Below are positions 44,525 to 54,327 of a stretch of DNA of 64,000 nt, in pieces; position 1 is the first letter of the stretch, and each line of letters starts with the position of its first letter. The translations under genes and the position numbers were made by a program. Source of the stretch: Bacillus sp. FJAT-49711 (GTDB taxonomy: Bacteria; Bacillota; Bacilli; Bacillales; Bacillaceae_C); contig NZ_JAGYPL010000002.1 of NCBI RefSeq assembly GCF_018343715.1, positions 504,364-568,363 of the forward strand, given 5' to 3'. The notes below the pieces were generated by a model that was not told where the DNA came from, searched no databases, and was given only the letters and a program-made list of their open reading frames with translations.

Positions 44525-45880
44525 ATGCGAGTATTAAAAAAGAAGTTGCACTTTACGGTTATGTTAGTTTTAATGATGTGCCTTATTATTGGGTGTAGCA
44601 GTAACGGGAAGACGAATCAAGGAAGCAGTGGGGGGGATTCCGCAAATGGGAAAAATGGCGAAACAGCCAAAGGGGAAGATAATAAGCCTGTTGAATTATC
44701 CTTTATTTGGTGGGGAGAACAAGCTCGTCACGACCGTACACAGGAAGCCATCAAGCTTTTTGAAGAGCAAAACCCTGATATAAAAATCAAAGCTGAATTT
44801 TCGGGATGGGATGGATACTGGGAGAAGATGGCGACACGTGCTGCTGGTAAAAATATGCCTGACTTGGTTCAAATGAGTTCCGCATATCTTGCTGAATATA
44901 CAGATCGGGGTCTCTTGGTGGATTTAACGCAGTATATTGACAGCGGGATTATCAATTTTGATAATGTACAACCTGCCCTAAAAGAAATTGGGAAAATAGG
45001 TGACCATATATACTCTGTAAGCTTAGGTACATCTAATAGTGCTATGTTCTATGACCCAGCTATGTTTGAGAAAGCAGGGGTGCAAGAACCAAAGCCGGGA
45101 TACACATATGAGGAAATGGAAGACATGTCTAAACAAATTAAAGATAACTTTGGTAAAGGTTATTTTGGTATAACAACCTTCAACAATTCAGAGGCCTTTT
45201 CTGTGTATTTAAGACAGAATGGACAAGATTTTTATAATGAGGACTTTACTGATTTAGGTTTTGACGATCAACTTCTTATAGATTACTACAATTACTGGTT
45301 GGAATTAATGAATAATGGAATTTCTACTACAGCAGAAGACGAGGCTGGAATCCAAGGGTTAGAAGATTCATTCCTTGTTCTTGGAAAGTCACCAATGGCA
45401 GTTGGCCCAGCAAATACTTTGGCGGCATTTACAGAGGCCTCCGGAAGGTCATTAAAGATGACAACCTATCCTTCCGTACCAAACGGATTGCCGGGACAGA
45501 CCGCGGGGTCAGCTACACATCTATCAATCTCTGCAAATTCCCAGAATCCAGAAGAAGCAGCAAGATTTATTGATTTCATGACAAATAGCCTGGAAGCGAA
45601 TTTAATTTTAATGGCCGACCGTGGTGTTCCAATTTCATCTAAAATTAGGGAAGGGATGGCGCCTGAACTAGATGATGTAACCAAACAATTATTTGAATAT
45701 ATGGATACGGTAGAAGATTATACTGTTGCTGCCCCTGTTATTGGACCAGCAGGAGGTGGTGAAATTACTGATTTATTTAACCGGCTTTCCGACGCAGTAA
45801 ACTATGGTGAATTAAAACCTGAAGATATGGCAAAACAATTTAGACCAGAAGCAGTCAATATCTTACAAAGCAATAATTAA
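44525..45880 (+). CDS. ABC transporter sugar-binding lipoprotein
   Basis: This is a 451-residue extracellular solute-binding protein (family 1, MalE/UgpB-like). The lipoprotein signal peptide ends in LIIGC with Cys24 as the lipidated residue, followed by a serine/glycine/asparagine-rich linker. The mature part opens with VELSFIWWGEQARHDRTQEA and includes ANTLAAFTEASGR and SISANSQNPEEAARFIDFM, typical of oligosaccharide binders. Start ATG 44525 follows AGGGGAGG. It captures the sugar outside the cell for the two permeases encoded next. A strong hairpin follows the gene, probably setting binding protein in excess over permease. Confidence 0.92.
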   Translation: MRVLKKKLHFTVMLVLMMCLIIGCSSNGKTNQGSSGGDSANGKNGETAKGEDNKPVELSFIWWGEQARHDRTQEAIKLFEEQNPDIKIKAEFSGWDGYWEKMATRAAGKNMPDLVQMSSAYLAEYTDRGLLVDLTQYIDSGIINFDNVQPALKEIGKIGDHIYSVSLGTSNSAMFYDPAMFEKAGVQEPKPGYTYEEMEDMSKQIKDNFGKGYFGITTFNNSEAFSVYLRQNGQDFYNEDFTDLGFDDQLLIDYYNYWLELMNNGISTTAEDEAGIQGLEDSFLVLGKSPMAVGPANTLAAFTEASGRSLKMTTYPSVPNGLPGQTAGSATHLSISANSQNPEEAARFIDFMTNSLEANLILMADRGVPISSKIREGMAPELDDVTKQLFEYMDTVEDYTVAAPVIGPAGGGEITDLFNRLSDAVNYGELKPEDMAKQFRPEAVNILQSNN

Positions 45881-45881
45881 T

Positions 45882-45907
45882 ATAAAAGGGGGATCTCCCC
45901 CTTTTAT
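45882..45907 (+). terminator. Intercistronic hairpin between binding-protein and permease genes
   Basis: ATAAAAGGGGGA and TCCCCCTTTTAT are perfect 12-bp arms with a TC loop. No full T-run follows, so it is likely a 3'-stabilising or partial-termination structure. Confidence 0.75.
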
Positions 45908-45941
45908 GGAATTCTACTAAAGTAAAGAGGAGGCATGTAGG

Positions 45942-46898
45942 GTGGAAGTAGAAACATCAGTGCCTATGAAAGAAAGCAAAGTTCAATCATTGAACCCATC
46001 CAGACCTAAAAAGTCGAGGTGGAAACAAGACGCCGTTGCATATGCATTTATCTCACCGTATTTAATTGGCTTTTTGGCCTTTACACTTGGTCCAATGATA
46101 GCATCACTCTATTTATCTTTTACAGATTATGATTTACTGTCAAGTCCGAAATGGGTTGGATTTGAAAATTATAAAAAAATGTTTACGGCTGATCCGAGAT
46201 TTCTGACTTCCTTAAAGGTAACTTTTCAATTTGCCTTTATCTCTATTCCTTTAAAGCTAGCAGCAGCACTTTTTGTAGCATTGCTTTTTGCAAGGAACTT
46301 TCGGGGAGTTTCTTTATATCGCACCGTATATTATATCCCCTCCATTTTGGGAGGCAGTGTAGCTGTAGCAATTATGTGGCGGCAGTTATTTGGTAAAGAA
46401 GGTGCTATTAATGGCTTTCTTGCTTACTTTGGGATTGAAGGTGTTTCATGGATTTCCACTCCTGATTATGCTTTATACACATTAGTTCTCCTTGGCATAT
46501 GGCAGTTTGGATCACCGATGTTAATATTCCTAGCGGGAATAAAGCAAATTCCAACCGAACTTTATGAAGCAGCCGTCGTAGATGGTGCGGGAAAGATATC
46601 AAAGTTTTTTAATATTACTATTCCAATGTTAACACCTGTTATCTTTTTTAATTTAGTTATGGGGATTATTGGTGGATTTATGACTTTTACACAAAGTTTT
46701 CTCATCACAAAAGGGGGGCCGCTGGACCGCACATTATTCTATGCTGTCTACCTATATGAGAAAGGATTTACACACTTTAAAATGGGGTATGCCTCAGCAA
46801 TGGCATGGGTGCTAGTAGTCATTATCGCTTTCTTTACCGCATTAGTTTTCAAGTCATCGTCCTTATGGGTTTATTATGAGTCGGGGGAGGACAAGTAA
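45942..46898 (+). CDS. ABC transporter sugar permease (MalF/UgpA-like)
   Basis: This is a 318-residue inner-membrane permease with six hydrophobic segments. The ATPase-docking EAA loop reads IPTELYEAAVVDGAGKISKFF followed by NITIPMLTP. The N-terminal AYAFISPYLIGFLAFTLGP is typical of this family. The GTG start is supported by AGAGGAGG eight to nine bases upstream. It pairs with the permease encoded two bases downstream. The cognate ATPase is not encoded nearby. Confidence 0.92.
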   Translation: MEVETSVPMKESKVQSLNPSRPKKSRWKQDAVAYAFISPYLIGFLAFTLGPMIASLYLSFTDYDLLSSPKWVGFENYKKMFTADPRFLTSLKVTFQFAFISIPLKLAAALFVALLFARNFRGVSLYRTVYYIPSILGGSVAVAIMWRQLFGKEGAINGFLAYFGIEGVSWISTPDYALYTLVLLGIWQFGSPMLIFLAGIKQIPTELYEAAVVDGAGKISKFFNITIPMLTPVIFFNLVMGIIGGFMTFTQSFLITKGGPLDRTLFYAVYLYEKGFTHFKMGYASAMAWVLVVIIAFFTALVFKSSSLWVYYESGEDK

Positions 46899-46899
46899 A

Positions 46900-47745
46900 A
46901 TGTATGCAAAAAGGAAATTTTCATCAGAACTCATTTTCCACTTCGTTATCATAGCGGCTGGCATCGCCATGATTTACCCGATATTATGGACAATTGCAAG
47001 CTCGTTAAAACCTAAAACGGAAATTTTTCAAAATGTCACTTCTTTAATTCCTTCAAAACTTATGTGGGAAAACTATGTGGAAGGTTGGGCAGGATTTGGC
47101 GGTTATACTTTTGGAACATTCTTTTTAAATACATCAATCATAACTGGAGCTACTTTAATCGGAACATTATTTTCAACAACATTGATTTCATTTGGTTTTG
47201 CAAGATTGCAGTTCCGTTTTAAAAGAACATTATTTACGATTCTCCTTGCAACGATGATGCTTCCGAGTCAGGTAACATTAATTCCCCAATATATCATATT
47301 TCACAAATTAGGTTGGGTAAACACATTTTATCCGCTGACAATCGGGGCTTTTATAGGTGGAAATGCATTTTTTATTTTTTTATTAGTTCAGTTCATTAAA
47401 GGGATTCCCAGAGAACTTGATGAAGCAGCAGTAATCGATGGAGCCGGTACATTTGGTATCTTTTGGCGAATTATTTTACCTTTGACTAAACCAGCACTTG
47501 CAACTATATCCATATTTTGTTTCATGTGGACTTGGGATGATTTCATGGGTCCGCTTATTTATTTAAATGAAGCAAGTAAATTTACGGTTTCACTAGGATT
47601 AAGGATGTTTTCGGATCCTTCAGGCGTTACGAATTGGGGTTCATTATTCGCCATTTCCGTCTTATCAATTCTTCCTATTTTCCTTGTCTTTATATTCTTC
47701 CAGAAATATTTGGTTGAAGGAATTGCGACAACAGGAATTAAATAA
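46900..47745 (+). CDS. ABC transporter sugar permease (MalG/UgpE-like)
   Basis: This is a 281-residue permease with six transmembrane segments and an EAA loop IPRELDEAAVIDGAGTFGIFWRI followed by ILPLTKPAL. Start ATG 46900 follows GGGGGAGG by nine bases and lies one base past the upstream stop. It forms the heterodimer with the preceding permease. Because the cluster lacks an ATP-binding subunit, a shared MsmX-type ATPase encoded elsewhere is expected, as is known for several Bacillus sugar importers. Confidence 0.92.
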   Translation: MYAKRKFSSELIFHFVIIAAGIAMIYPILWTIASSLKPKTEIFQNVTSLIPSKLMWENYVEGWAGFGGYTFGTFFLNTSIITGATLIGTLFSTTLISFGFARLQFRFKRTLFTILLATMMLPSQVTLIPQYIIFHKLGWVNTFYPLTIGAFIGGNAFFIFLLVQFIKGIPRELDEAAVIDGAGTFGIFWRIILPLTKPALATISIFCFMWTWDDFMGPLIYLNEASKFTVSLGLRMFSDPSGVTNWGSLFAISVLSILPIFLVFIFFQKYLVEGIATTGIK

Positions 47746-47851
47746 ACTCATTAATTAGAAGTGTAAATGGTTCCTAGTTTTAGTTCGCTAGATACCTGTT
47801 TTCCGTATTTCAATTGGTGAGAAATGAGTTCCATACAAAGGGTGATGAATT

Positions 47852-49360
47852 GTGAAAAAGCCAAATATCTTACTTATTACAAGCGACCAACAACATTGGA
47901 ACACGATCGGGGCTTTTAATCCAGAACTATCAACTCCTAATCTTGATTGCTTAGTAAAAGAAGGGACTACATTTACAAGGGCATACTGCCCCAACCCTAC
48001 TTGTACACCGACAAGGGCTTCCATTATTACTGGAATGTATCCTAGTCAACATGGAGCGTGGACGCTCGGCACTAAACTATTAGAGGATCGAAAAACTGTC
48101 GGAGACGAGTTTCTTCAAAATGGGTATCGAACTTCCTTAGTTGGAAAAGCACATTTTCAGCCTTTAGTTTCATCCGAAGAATTTCCATCTTTGGAGGCCG
48201 ATCCTATATTGCAGGATTTGGACTTTTGGAAAAATTTTAAAGATCTATTTTATGGATTTGAGGATCCAGAAATAGCTAGAAATCATACAAGTGAAGCGCA
48301 TGTAGGACAACATTATGCTATTTGGATGGAGGAAAATGGTTGTAAGAACTGGCGGGATTACTTTGAAGAACCTACTGGCACAATGGGGGCGGAAACAAAA
48401 TATTCATGGCCGATTCCAGAAGAGTACCACTACAATACCTGGATTGCGGAGCGAACAAATCATAAAATGGAAGATTTTGCAAAGAACAATGAAAACTTCT
48501 TCCTTTGGGCGAGTTTTTTCGACCCGCACCCACCTTATCTAGTGCCAAAACCCTGGGATCGTATGTATGATCCGGAGAAGGTAACCCTTCCAAAGGGGCT
48601 GGAAGGGGAGCATGATCAAAATCCACCGCATTTCGGTAAAACGCAAGAAGAAGAACCAGATTTTACTGATTATGTTGAAACAGGGTACGGGTCACATGGT
48701 TACCATTCCCATATGGTGACGGATGAACACCGCAAAAACTTAACTGCGACGTACTACGGAATGGTTAGCATGATGGATAAGTATATTGGCAAGATACTCG
48801 ATAAATTAGATGAACTTGGAATTGCTGATGAAACTATTGTTGTTTTTACAACTGATCATGGACACTTTTTTGGGCAACATGGGCTTCAATATAAAGGTGG
48901 GTTCCATTATGAGGATTTAATTAAACTTCCATTTATCGTCAGATATCCGGGCAAAGTGCCGGAAGGAAGAATATCGCCTGCCATGCAATCATTGGTTGAT
49001 TTGGCTCCGACATTCCTATCTTTTGCAGGTATTAAGGTTCCTTATAGAATGACAGGGGTGGACCAAAGGGAAGTTTGGCTGAATGAAAAAGACGTGGCAA
49101 GAGATCATATCATATGCGAATTTCGTCATGAGCCTACCGCCATTCATCAAAAGACTTATGTAAATAATCGGTATAAAATAACCGTCTATTACAATCAAGA
49201 ATATGGCGAGTTATTCGATTTGGAGAATGATCCGGATGAGTATCATAACCTATGGAATAAGTCGGAATATCAAGAATTAAAACAGCAACTATTTCTTAAA
49301 TATATATGGGCGGAATTAGGAAAAGAATCCATGCCTATGCCGAGAGTTTCAGGAGCATAA
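47852..49360 (+). CDS. Type I sulfatase (formylglycine-dependent, cysteine type)
   Basis: This is a 502-residue arylsulfatase-family (S1) enzyme that hydrolyses sulfate esters. The signature CTPTRASIITG places Cys51 as the residue converted to formylglycine. NILLITSDQQHW supplies N-terminal metal-binding aspartate and glutamine, and FTTDHGHFFGQHG the later metal ligands. HEPTAIHQKTYVNN and a C-terminal LFDLENDPDEYHN strand are typical. There is no signal peptide, so it would desulfate imported sugar in the cytoplasm. The GTG start follows AAAGGGTGATG. No formylglycine-generating or anSME enzyme is in the window. Substrate is probably a sulfated mono- or oligosaccharide. Confidence 0.92.
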   Translation: MKKPNILLITSDQQHWNTIGAFNPELSTPNLDCLVKEGTTFTRAYCPNPTCTPTRASIITGMYPSQHGAWTLGTKLLEDRKTVGDEFLQNGYRTSLVGKAHFQPLVSSEEFPSLEADPILQDLDFWKNFKDLFYGFEDPEIARNHTSEAHVGQHYAIWMEENGCKNWRDYFEEPTGTMGAETKYSWPIPEEYHYNTWIAERTNHKMEDFAKNNENFFLWASFFDPHPPYLVPKPWDRMYDPEKVTLPKGLEGEHDQNPPHFGKTQEEEPDFTDYVETGYGSHGYHSHMVTDEHRKNLTATYYGMVSMMDKYIGKILDKLDELGIADETIVVFTTDHGHFFGQHGLQYKGGFHYEDLIKLPFIVRYPGKVPEGRISPAMQSLVDLAPTFLSFAGIKVPYRMTGVDQREVWLNEKDVARDHIICEFRHEPTAIHQKTYVNNRYKITVYYNQEYGELFDLENDPDEYHNLWNKSEYQELKQQLFLKYIWAELGKESMPMPRVSGA

Positions 49361-49485
49361 TAGGTAAGTTTATACGCGCTAAGGAGGAATGTGTTGGAAT
49401 AAGCACATTATCATGTTCTGTAAGACTGGGTAAAAAAAAGCTTGCCAACCATATTTATTACGTAGGGATTGGAGTGTTTGTTTCA

Positions 49486-51552
49486 ATGTTAAAAAGAAGA
49501 CGTAACTATATATCACGTTTTACTTGTGTCGTGTTGGCTGCATTGTTGATGTTTGCGATATATCCATCATCGTTTTTTGCGGAGAAGGATATCAGCGCTA
49601 CAGAACTTATAAGCATAGAAACATACGGTAATTTTGAAACAGCCGGTATCGATATAAAATTTGATAATCTAATCACTGATGAAACGGCTTCTATTTTTTA
49701 TAAAAAATCTTCAGAAGCTATTTACAGGGAAGGCCACTCTTTCACAAAATACGATGGAAACCATATGGCGACCAGTTTGTTTGATTTAAAAAAGGATACA
49801 AGTTATGACGTTAAAATAGTTGTAAATGGTTCCCAAGGTTCAACTGAGTATTTTACAACAGTCAAAACAAAACCTGAATATACACTTCCGGTCGCTACAA
49901 AAACAGTAAATGTGGGCAACCAGCAGCAATTGGATGCAGCTATTGTAAATGCAAAACCAGGAGATCATATCTTACTAGATCCAACAGGTGTATATAGTTC
50001 AGCAAATTTTGAAGGTAAATCTGGTACAGAGGCAAATCCAATTCTTATTGGTTCTCAAGGAAAGGACAAGCCTTTGATAGAAGGACCTGTAAAATTATAT
50101 CGTTCCAACTATATCGTTGTAAATAATTTAGAAGTACACAATGAGGCCGGCATAGGAGTACAAATTAGAGGGTCTCACTACGATGTGGTTGTTAATAGTG
50201 ATATTCACGATAGTATTGGCGGTCCAACCACTTATCATGGAAATATTCACATTCATCATAGCGATGAAGGGAGTATGCCGGGAATCGGTGGCCATTTAAT
50301 TATGAATAATGTACTAAGCGACGAAGATCATGAGCCGATTACAGATACGCAAGGTCCAGGGAATTCCAATACGGCTAATGATAGACAAACTTATTTTGGA
50401 ATTAAGCAAGATGATAATCCAGGAGCATTTACAACAATACGTGGGAATATTATTTACGGGGTGGTAGATGGGATAGCTCCATCGGGTGATGAAAATAGTG
50501 ATCCTGTTCTTGGTCAAGATGAACCGGATTTGTTGTTGACGTATCCAAATCAAAATATGGATATCTATGACAACATTATTTACAACGTAAAAGATGATGG
50601 CATCGAAATGGATGGTCTTACAGTTAATTCGAGGGTTTTCCACAACCATATTGGAAAGTCAGAAAACTCTATTTCGGTAGCACCAGTTTACCCAGGACCT
50701 ATTTTCTTTGTAGGAAATTCAGCTTATGGAGCTCATCAGGGAAGTACGAAACTAAATACCGGAGTACGTGGGGAAACTAGAAATCTATATTTCTACAACA
50801 ATACATTTGTTCAAAAAACTGGCACAACCTACGGTGTTATTTATCGGGGTGAACCAGCTAAAACAAATAATATTGTTTATAAAAATAATATCTTATTAGC
50901 TGAAACACGCATCATAAATAGTGATAACTATAATTATGGCATGAATATGTGGCACTTAAATCATGTATTTGACTATAATCTGGGATTTTCCAAGCTAACA
51001 GAAGGAACAGTTTATAAATGGAGCACTATACAAGGAGATCCTCTTAATAATGCAAGATTCGATACACTTGAGGAATTTAGGGCTGCTACGGGTCAGGAAG
51101 AAAATGGTGTTTGGGGAGATCCCATCCTAAACTTAACACCGCTTGCTGATTATCCTGAAAACTCTTTATTAATGGATCTTCGCATTGCCTCAGAAGACTC
51201 GCCTGCTATAGGTGCGGGTGCTATTATACAAGGAATTTCGAACCGATTTGCAGGAGATGCACCTGATATTGGAGCATTCCAATATGGTTTGGAAGATGAA
51301 ATAGAATACATGAATCAATTAATAGATCAATACATTGCTACGGGAAAATTAAGAAGTCCTCTAACAAAGCAGTTAGAAAATAGTTTAAAGCAAGCAGAGC
51401 ATCATTTAAATAAGGGATCGATTAAGCTGGCGACAAAATTTATGCAGGATTTCTTAAAACATATGAATAATAAAAAAGATAAAATATCTGCGGATGCTAG
51501 ATTGGAACTTGAGGAAAATGCCAATAGACTTATGAATTCCTGGAATCAATAA
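49486..51552 (+). CDS. Secreted right-handed beta-helix protein, polysaccharide-lyase-like, with C-terminal FIMAH-like domain
   Basis: This is a 688-residue exported protein. Residues 1-32 are a signal peptide with an RRR start and a hydrophobic core ending SSFFA. Residues ~35-140 resemble a fibronectin-III-like strand domain. From ~145 on, VNVGNQQQLDAAIVNAKPGDHILL and EANPILIGSQGKDKP mark a pectate-lyase/chondroitinase-B-like beta helix with many NxI turns. The last ~80 residues (IDQYIATGKLRSPLTKQLENS...) resemble the FIMAH domain of Paenibacillus secreted enzymes. The start ATG 49486 is preceded by GGAG. It could depolymerise the sulfated glycan outside the cell. The catalytic residues are not identified. 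Confidence 0.78.
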   Translation: MLKRRRNYISRFTCVVLAALLMFAIYPSSFFAEKDISATELISIETYGNFETAGIDIKFDNLITDETASIFYKKSSEAIYREGHSFTKYDGNHMATSLFDLKKDTSYDVKIVVNGSQGSTEYFTTVKTKPEYTLPVATKTVNVGNQQQLDAAIVNAKPGDHILLDPTGVYSSANFEGKSGTEANPILIGSQGKDKPLIEGPVKLYRSNYIVVNNLEVHNEAGIGVQIRGSHYDVVVNSDIHDSIGGPTTYHGNIHIHHSDEGSMPGIGGHLIMNNVLSDEDHEPITDTQGPGNSNTANDRQTYFGIKQDDNPGAFTTIRGNIIYGVVDGIAPSGDENSDPVLGQDEPDLLLTYPNQNMDIYDNIIYNVKDDGIEMDGLTVNSRVFHNHIGKSENSISVAPVYPGPIFFVGNSAYGAHQGSTKLNTGVRGETRNLYFYNNTFVQKTGTTYGVIYRGEPAKTNNIVYKNNILLAETRIINSDNYNYGMNMWHLNHVFDYNLGFSKLTEGTVYKWSTIQGDPLNNARFDTLEEFRAATGQEENGVWGDPILNLTPLADYPENSLLMDLRIASEDSPAIGAGAIIQGISNRFAGDAPDIGAFQYGLEDEIEYMNQLIDQYIATGKLRSPLTKQLENSLKQAEHHLNKGSIKLATKFMQDFLKHMNNKKDKISADARLELEENANRLMNSWNQ

Positions 51553-51673
51553 AAGTTTCGACTAGTGGGATACCCGTTGATTTGCAGTTTAAGTTCTTTA
51601 CATTGTATCTAAATATAGGGGGAGTAGGAAGCGGATGTTAATGTCCGCTCCTTTTCCGTTGGAGGTTAATTGC

Positions 51674-52417
51674 ATGTTAAGTATGTTCAATTCAAAAAAA
51701 GATTTCTACGATTCAAATTGTACGATTGCAATTCTACCAGTCGGAGCATTGGAACAGCATGGGAGCCATCTTCCCGTCGGTACAGATATTATTTTTGCCG
51801 AATATTTTGCTAGACAAATAGCCGAAAAACTTGAAGGGACTTATCTTCTACCAGCGATCCCGATCACCTCTTCCATCGAACATAGAGAAGGAAAGGGAAC
51901 GGTTTTCGTTAAAGCAGACACTTTGGCGCTTATTATTAGGGATATTGCGGAATCGCTCCAGTACGCCGGGTTTAAACAGTTGATTATACTAAATTGGCAT
52001 GGAGGTAATTGGATTATTAAACCGACAATTAGGTCGTTAAATAGAGAATTGAATTCGTTTGAAGTCATTCTTTTGGATTCAGGTCTTGCCATTTATAAAC
52101 ATGGTGAAATATTTAAACATACGGAAAACGATTTGCATGCAGGTGAAATGGAAACATCTTTAATGCTTTATTTACATAAAAATTATGTTGGTGAAATAAG
52201 AACCCAAACGAATACCGATTTTACACCCCAAGCTTTTATGGACTATTTCGATGTCACTCAAATTACCGAAGATGGATATTGGGGTTACCCAGAGGAGGCA
52301 ACATTTGAAAAAGGTGAGAAAATGGCCCAACTCTTTATTGAATGTGCACTTGAATATCTTCAAGAAATTGAACGTGTGAAATTAAAAGTGACGGGTAGTA
52401 TTCATCCACAGTTATAA
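51674..52417 (+). CDS. Creatininase-family amidohydrolase
   Basis: This is a 247-residue metal-dependent hydrolase. The creatininase signature LPVGALEQHGSHLPVGTD gives metal ligands Glu27, His29 and Asp38; LNWHGGN and HAGEMETSLM supply the remaining histidine and glutamate ligands. Start ATG 51674 is eight bases after GGAGG; a hairpin AGCGGA...TCCGCT (51630-51649) lies just upstream. Members hydrolyse cyclic amides or formamides (creatininase, archaeal ArfB, mycofactocin MftE). In this sugar locus it may open an amide or lactam of a modified sugar, but the role is not determined. Confidence 0.82.
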   Translation: MLSMFNSKKDFYDSNCTIAILPVGALEQHGSHLPVGTDIIFAEYFARQIAEKLEGTYLLPAIPITSSIEHREGKGTVFVKADTLALIIRDIAESLQYAGFKQLIILNWHGGNWIIKPTIRSLNRELNSFEVILLDSGLAIYKHGEIFKHTENDLHAGEMETSLMLYLHKNYVGEIRTQTNTDFTPQAFMDYFDVTQITEDGYWGYPEEATFEKGEKMAQLFIECALEYLQEIERVKLKVTGSIHPQL

Positions 52418-52450
52418 AGGAATGGACACTATTTAAGCCTGTTAAGGGGA

Positions 52451-52897
52451 ATGATGATCCAAATGAACTTGCCTAGATGTAAACCTGAAGAACAACATGT
52501 ATCTTCTAAATCAATCCTAGATTTCATAAACGCACTGGAATCGGAGGAATTAGAGATTCATAGTTTCCTTTATTTGAAAAACGGATGTGTCATTGCTGAA
52601 GGAACGTGGTCACCATATCTTAAGGAACAACTACATATTACTAATTCCTTAAGTAAAAACTTCACTTCTACCGCTATTGGACTAGCGGTGGAGGAAGGAA
52701 AACTTTCATTGGATGATTCTGTCATTTCCTTTTTTCCAGAATATATGACAGAGGATATTGAAACAAATTTGAAAAACCTTACGGTGTATCATTTACTTAC
52801 AATGACAACAGGACAGGATACATCCCCTTTTTTTAAAAAGAGCGATGATTGGGTAAAGGAATTCCTAAATATGCCCATTGTTCATGTGCCGGGTACT
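52451..52897 (+). pseudogene. Serine hydrolase (beta-lactamase family), 5' part, interrupted
   Basis: This is the N-terminal ~149 codons of a class-C-beta-lactamase-like serine hydrolase. The SxxK motif reads SLSKNF. The coding match ends abruptly in HVPGT, where a 4.26-kb element begins; the reading frame then stops 11 codons later. Joining codon 52895-52897 to 57165 restores an in-frame HVPGT-HFVYNTGASYML, the expected family sequence. Start choice among ATGs 52451, 52454 and 52463 is uncertain because AAGGGGA lies immediately before the first. Confidence 0.85.
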
Positions 52898-53049
52898 TGT
52901 ACAGAGATAATAAAGTTGTTTAATTTACAATAAAGTCATTAAAAAATAATAATGTTGTTTAAAAATCCTTATGTCACTAACGGACAAGTTACTTTAATAA
53001 TGAATGTTATAATTAAGGAAATTTATTGCAGTATTAGGGGTGGGAATTT

Positions 53050-53847
53050 ATGGATAAAGAGGAACAAGTAACATTAGAAGTATGGAATGATAAAATATCT
53101 ATAAACATTATGGGGACGAAGAAACTAGCATTTGTAGACCACACTTCTAAAATGTATGACCTAATCAAAAATGCAAGATTTAGAATTCCTGAAACCGAGG
53201 AAGCTAAAGAAAATTACAAGTATCCGTATTCAAAGGAATATAAAAAAACATTACATCAGATCTCATTTGATTATTATTACGGGGAAGAATTGCGGAAAGA
53301 AGCATATAGTAAGGACTATATAATTGAGCATCTTGATAATGACGGATTTAATTGTTCAATATCAAACCTTTTTTTATTGAAGAAAATTAAAAATACTTAT
53401 AAAGGTTGGAATTTTGACAAGTTAGTAGATAATAGCAAGCATATTGCAGCGCTGAGGATATATCATGTTTTAGAAAATAGAACATTTCAAATAACCATTG
53501 CATTCAATGAGTTATACCACAATGATCACATTGGAAAGTCACTTGAAAAAATTCGATTGCTCTATCCGTATAATTATGAAATTGTACTACAGGATGCTGA
53601 ACAAATAATTGAAGCTATATTAAATAGAGAAAATATTAACTTCGAAAGATGGAAGGAAATCTACAGGTTTAAAGATATTCGTATCAAGTATGCACCTGAA
53701 TTACAATTAACGGAAGAAGAGAAGCAACAACCACCTGGTTCATTAGTGATCAGAGATGGTCATTACTATTTTATTGTTGGGAAAACAGATACTGGAGTTG
53801 GACTCATCACCTCGATACCATATGATAAAAATTGGAACATTGATTGA
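53050..53847 (+). CDS. HNH-endonuclease-like protein
   Basis: This is a 265-residue protein without signal peptide. The centre contains YIIEHLDNDGFNCSISNLFLL, which follows the HNH pattern (E/D-H then N...N) used by HNH nucleases to bind metal and cut DNA. The flanks are lysine-rich and not otherwise recognised. GGGGTGGG precedes the ATG. It is the first gene inside the insertion and overlaps the next by 26 bases. It may be a nuclease acting on DNA during element transfer or a defence protein; catalytic activity cannot be judged because one HNH position is not obvious. Confidence 0.6.
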   Translation: MDKEEQVTLEVWNDKISINIMGTKKLAFVDHTSKMYDLIKNARFRIPETEEAKENYKYPYSKEYKKTLHQISFDYYYGEELRKEAYSKDYIIEHLDNDGFNCSISNLFLLKKIKNTYKGWNFDKLVDNSKHIAALRIYHVLENRTFQITIAFNELYHNDHIGKSLEKIRLLYPYNYEIVLQDAEQIIEAILNRENINFERWKEIYRFKDIRIKYAPELQLTEEEKQQPPGSLVIRDGHYYFIVGKTDTGVGLITSIPYDKNWNID

Positions 53848-54151
53848 ATTGGTATTAGAACTGAAAGGATTTAACGACCCTGCAGGTAGAGTTATACCAA
53901 TCAGTGAAATCAAAAAATCACATGAAACTGTTAAAGAACAATTAGAAAAACACGAGAATGCTGTTAAAAGTAATCAGCCACCGTTGCTCGATGGCAACCA
54001 ACTAAAAGTGCTTAAAAATGTTGATGGTTTGCTTGGTGGTATTTTGCAAGCGTTTGAACAAGCTCAAAAACATGAAGCTAAAGAACATGAAAAGAAGGAA
54101 AAACAGCGTTATAGAGGGCAAAAAAAGAAGTCAAATGTCTTGGAACTTTAA
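53822..54151 (+). CDS. Unrecognised small lysine-rich protein of the element
   Basis: This is a 109-residue protein from the ATG at 53822, overlapping the previous gene. The first half (IELVLELKGFNDPAGRVIPI) is mixed; the second half is helical and strongly charged, ending in a lysine/arginine cluster (HEKKEKQRYRGQKKK). No ribosome binding site is convincing, so translation may depend on coupling. I do not recognise it; a nucleic-acid-binding accessory role is possible. A terminator follows. Confidence 0.5.
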   Translation: MIKIGTLIELVLELKGFNDPAGRVIPISEIKKSHETVKEQLEKHENAVKSNQPPLLDGNQLKVLKNVDGLLGGILQAFEQAQKHEAKEHEKKEKQRYRGQKKKSNVLEL

Positions 54152-54159
54152 AAAAGATT

Positions 54160-54197
54160 AGGTGGCCACTCCCAGGAGTGGCGCCAAACCTTTTTTC
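54160..54197 (+). terminator. Terminator after the HNH unit
   Basis: GCCACTCC pairs with GGAGTGGC around a two-base loop, extended by GGT/ACC pairs, and is followed by six T. Confidence 0.8.
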
Positions 54198-54327
54198 AAA
54201 TATCAAGAGTCTACCACCTAGTAGATAAAGTAATGTCCAAAAATTCCTATATATCTGAAACATTATCCTGCTATCTACCGTATTATAAAGTATACAGCTA
54301 TATATTATCTAATAGAGGTGATTCCTT

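Noticed and set aside
49389-49433. 14-codon leader peptide before the beta-helix gene
   Set aside because: AAGGAGG precedes an ATG, but the frame is short, and no attenuator structure follows; chance is likely.
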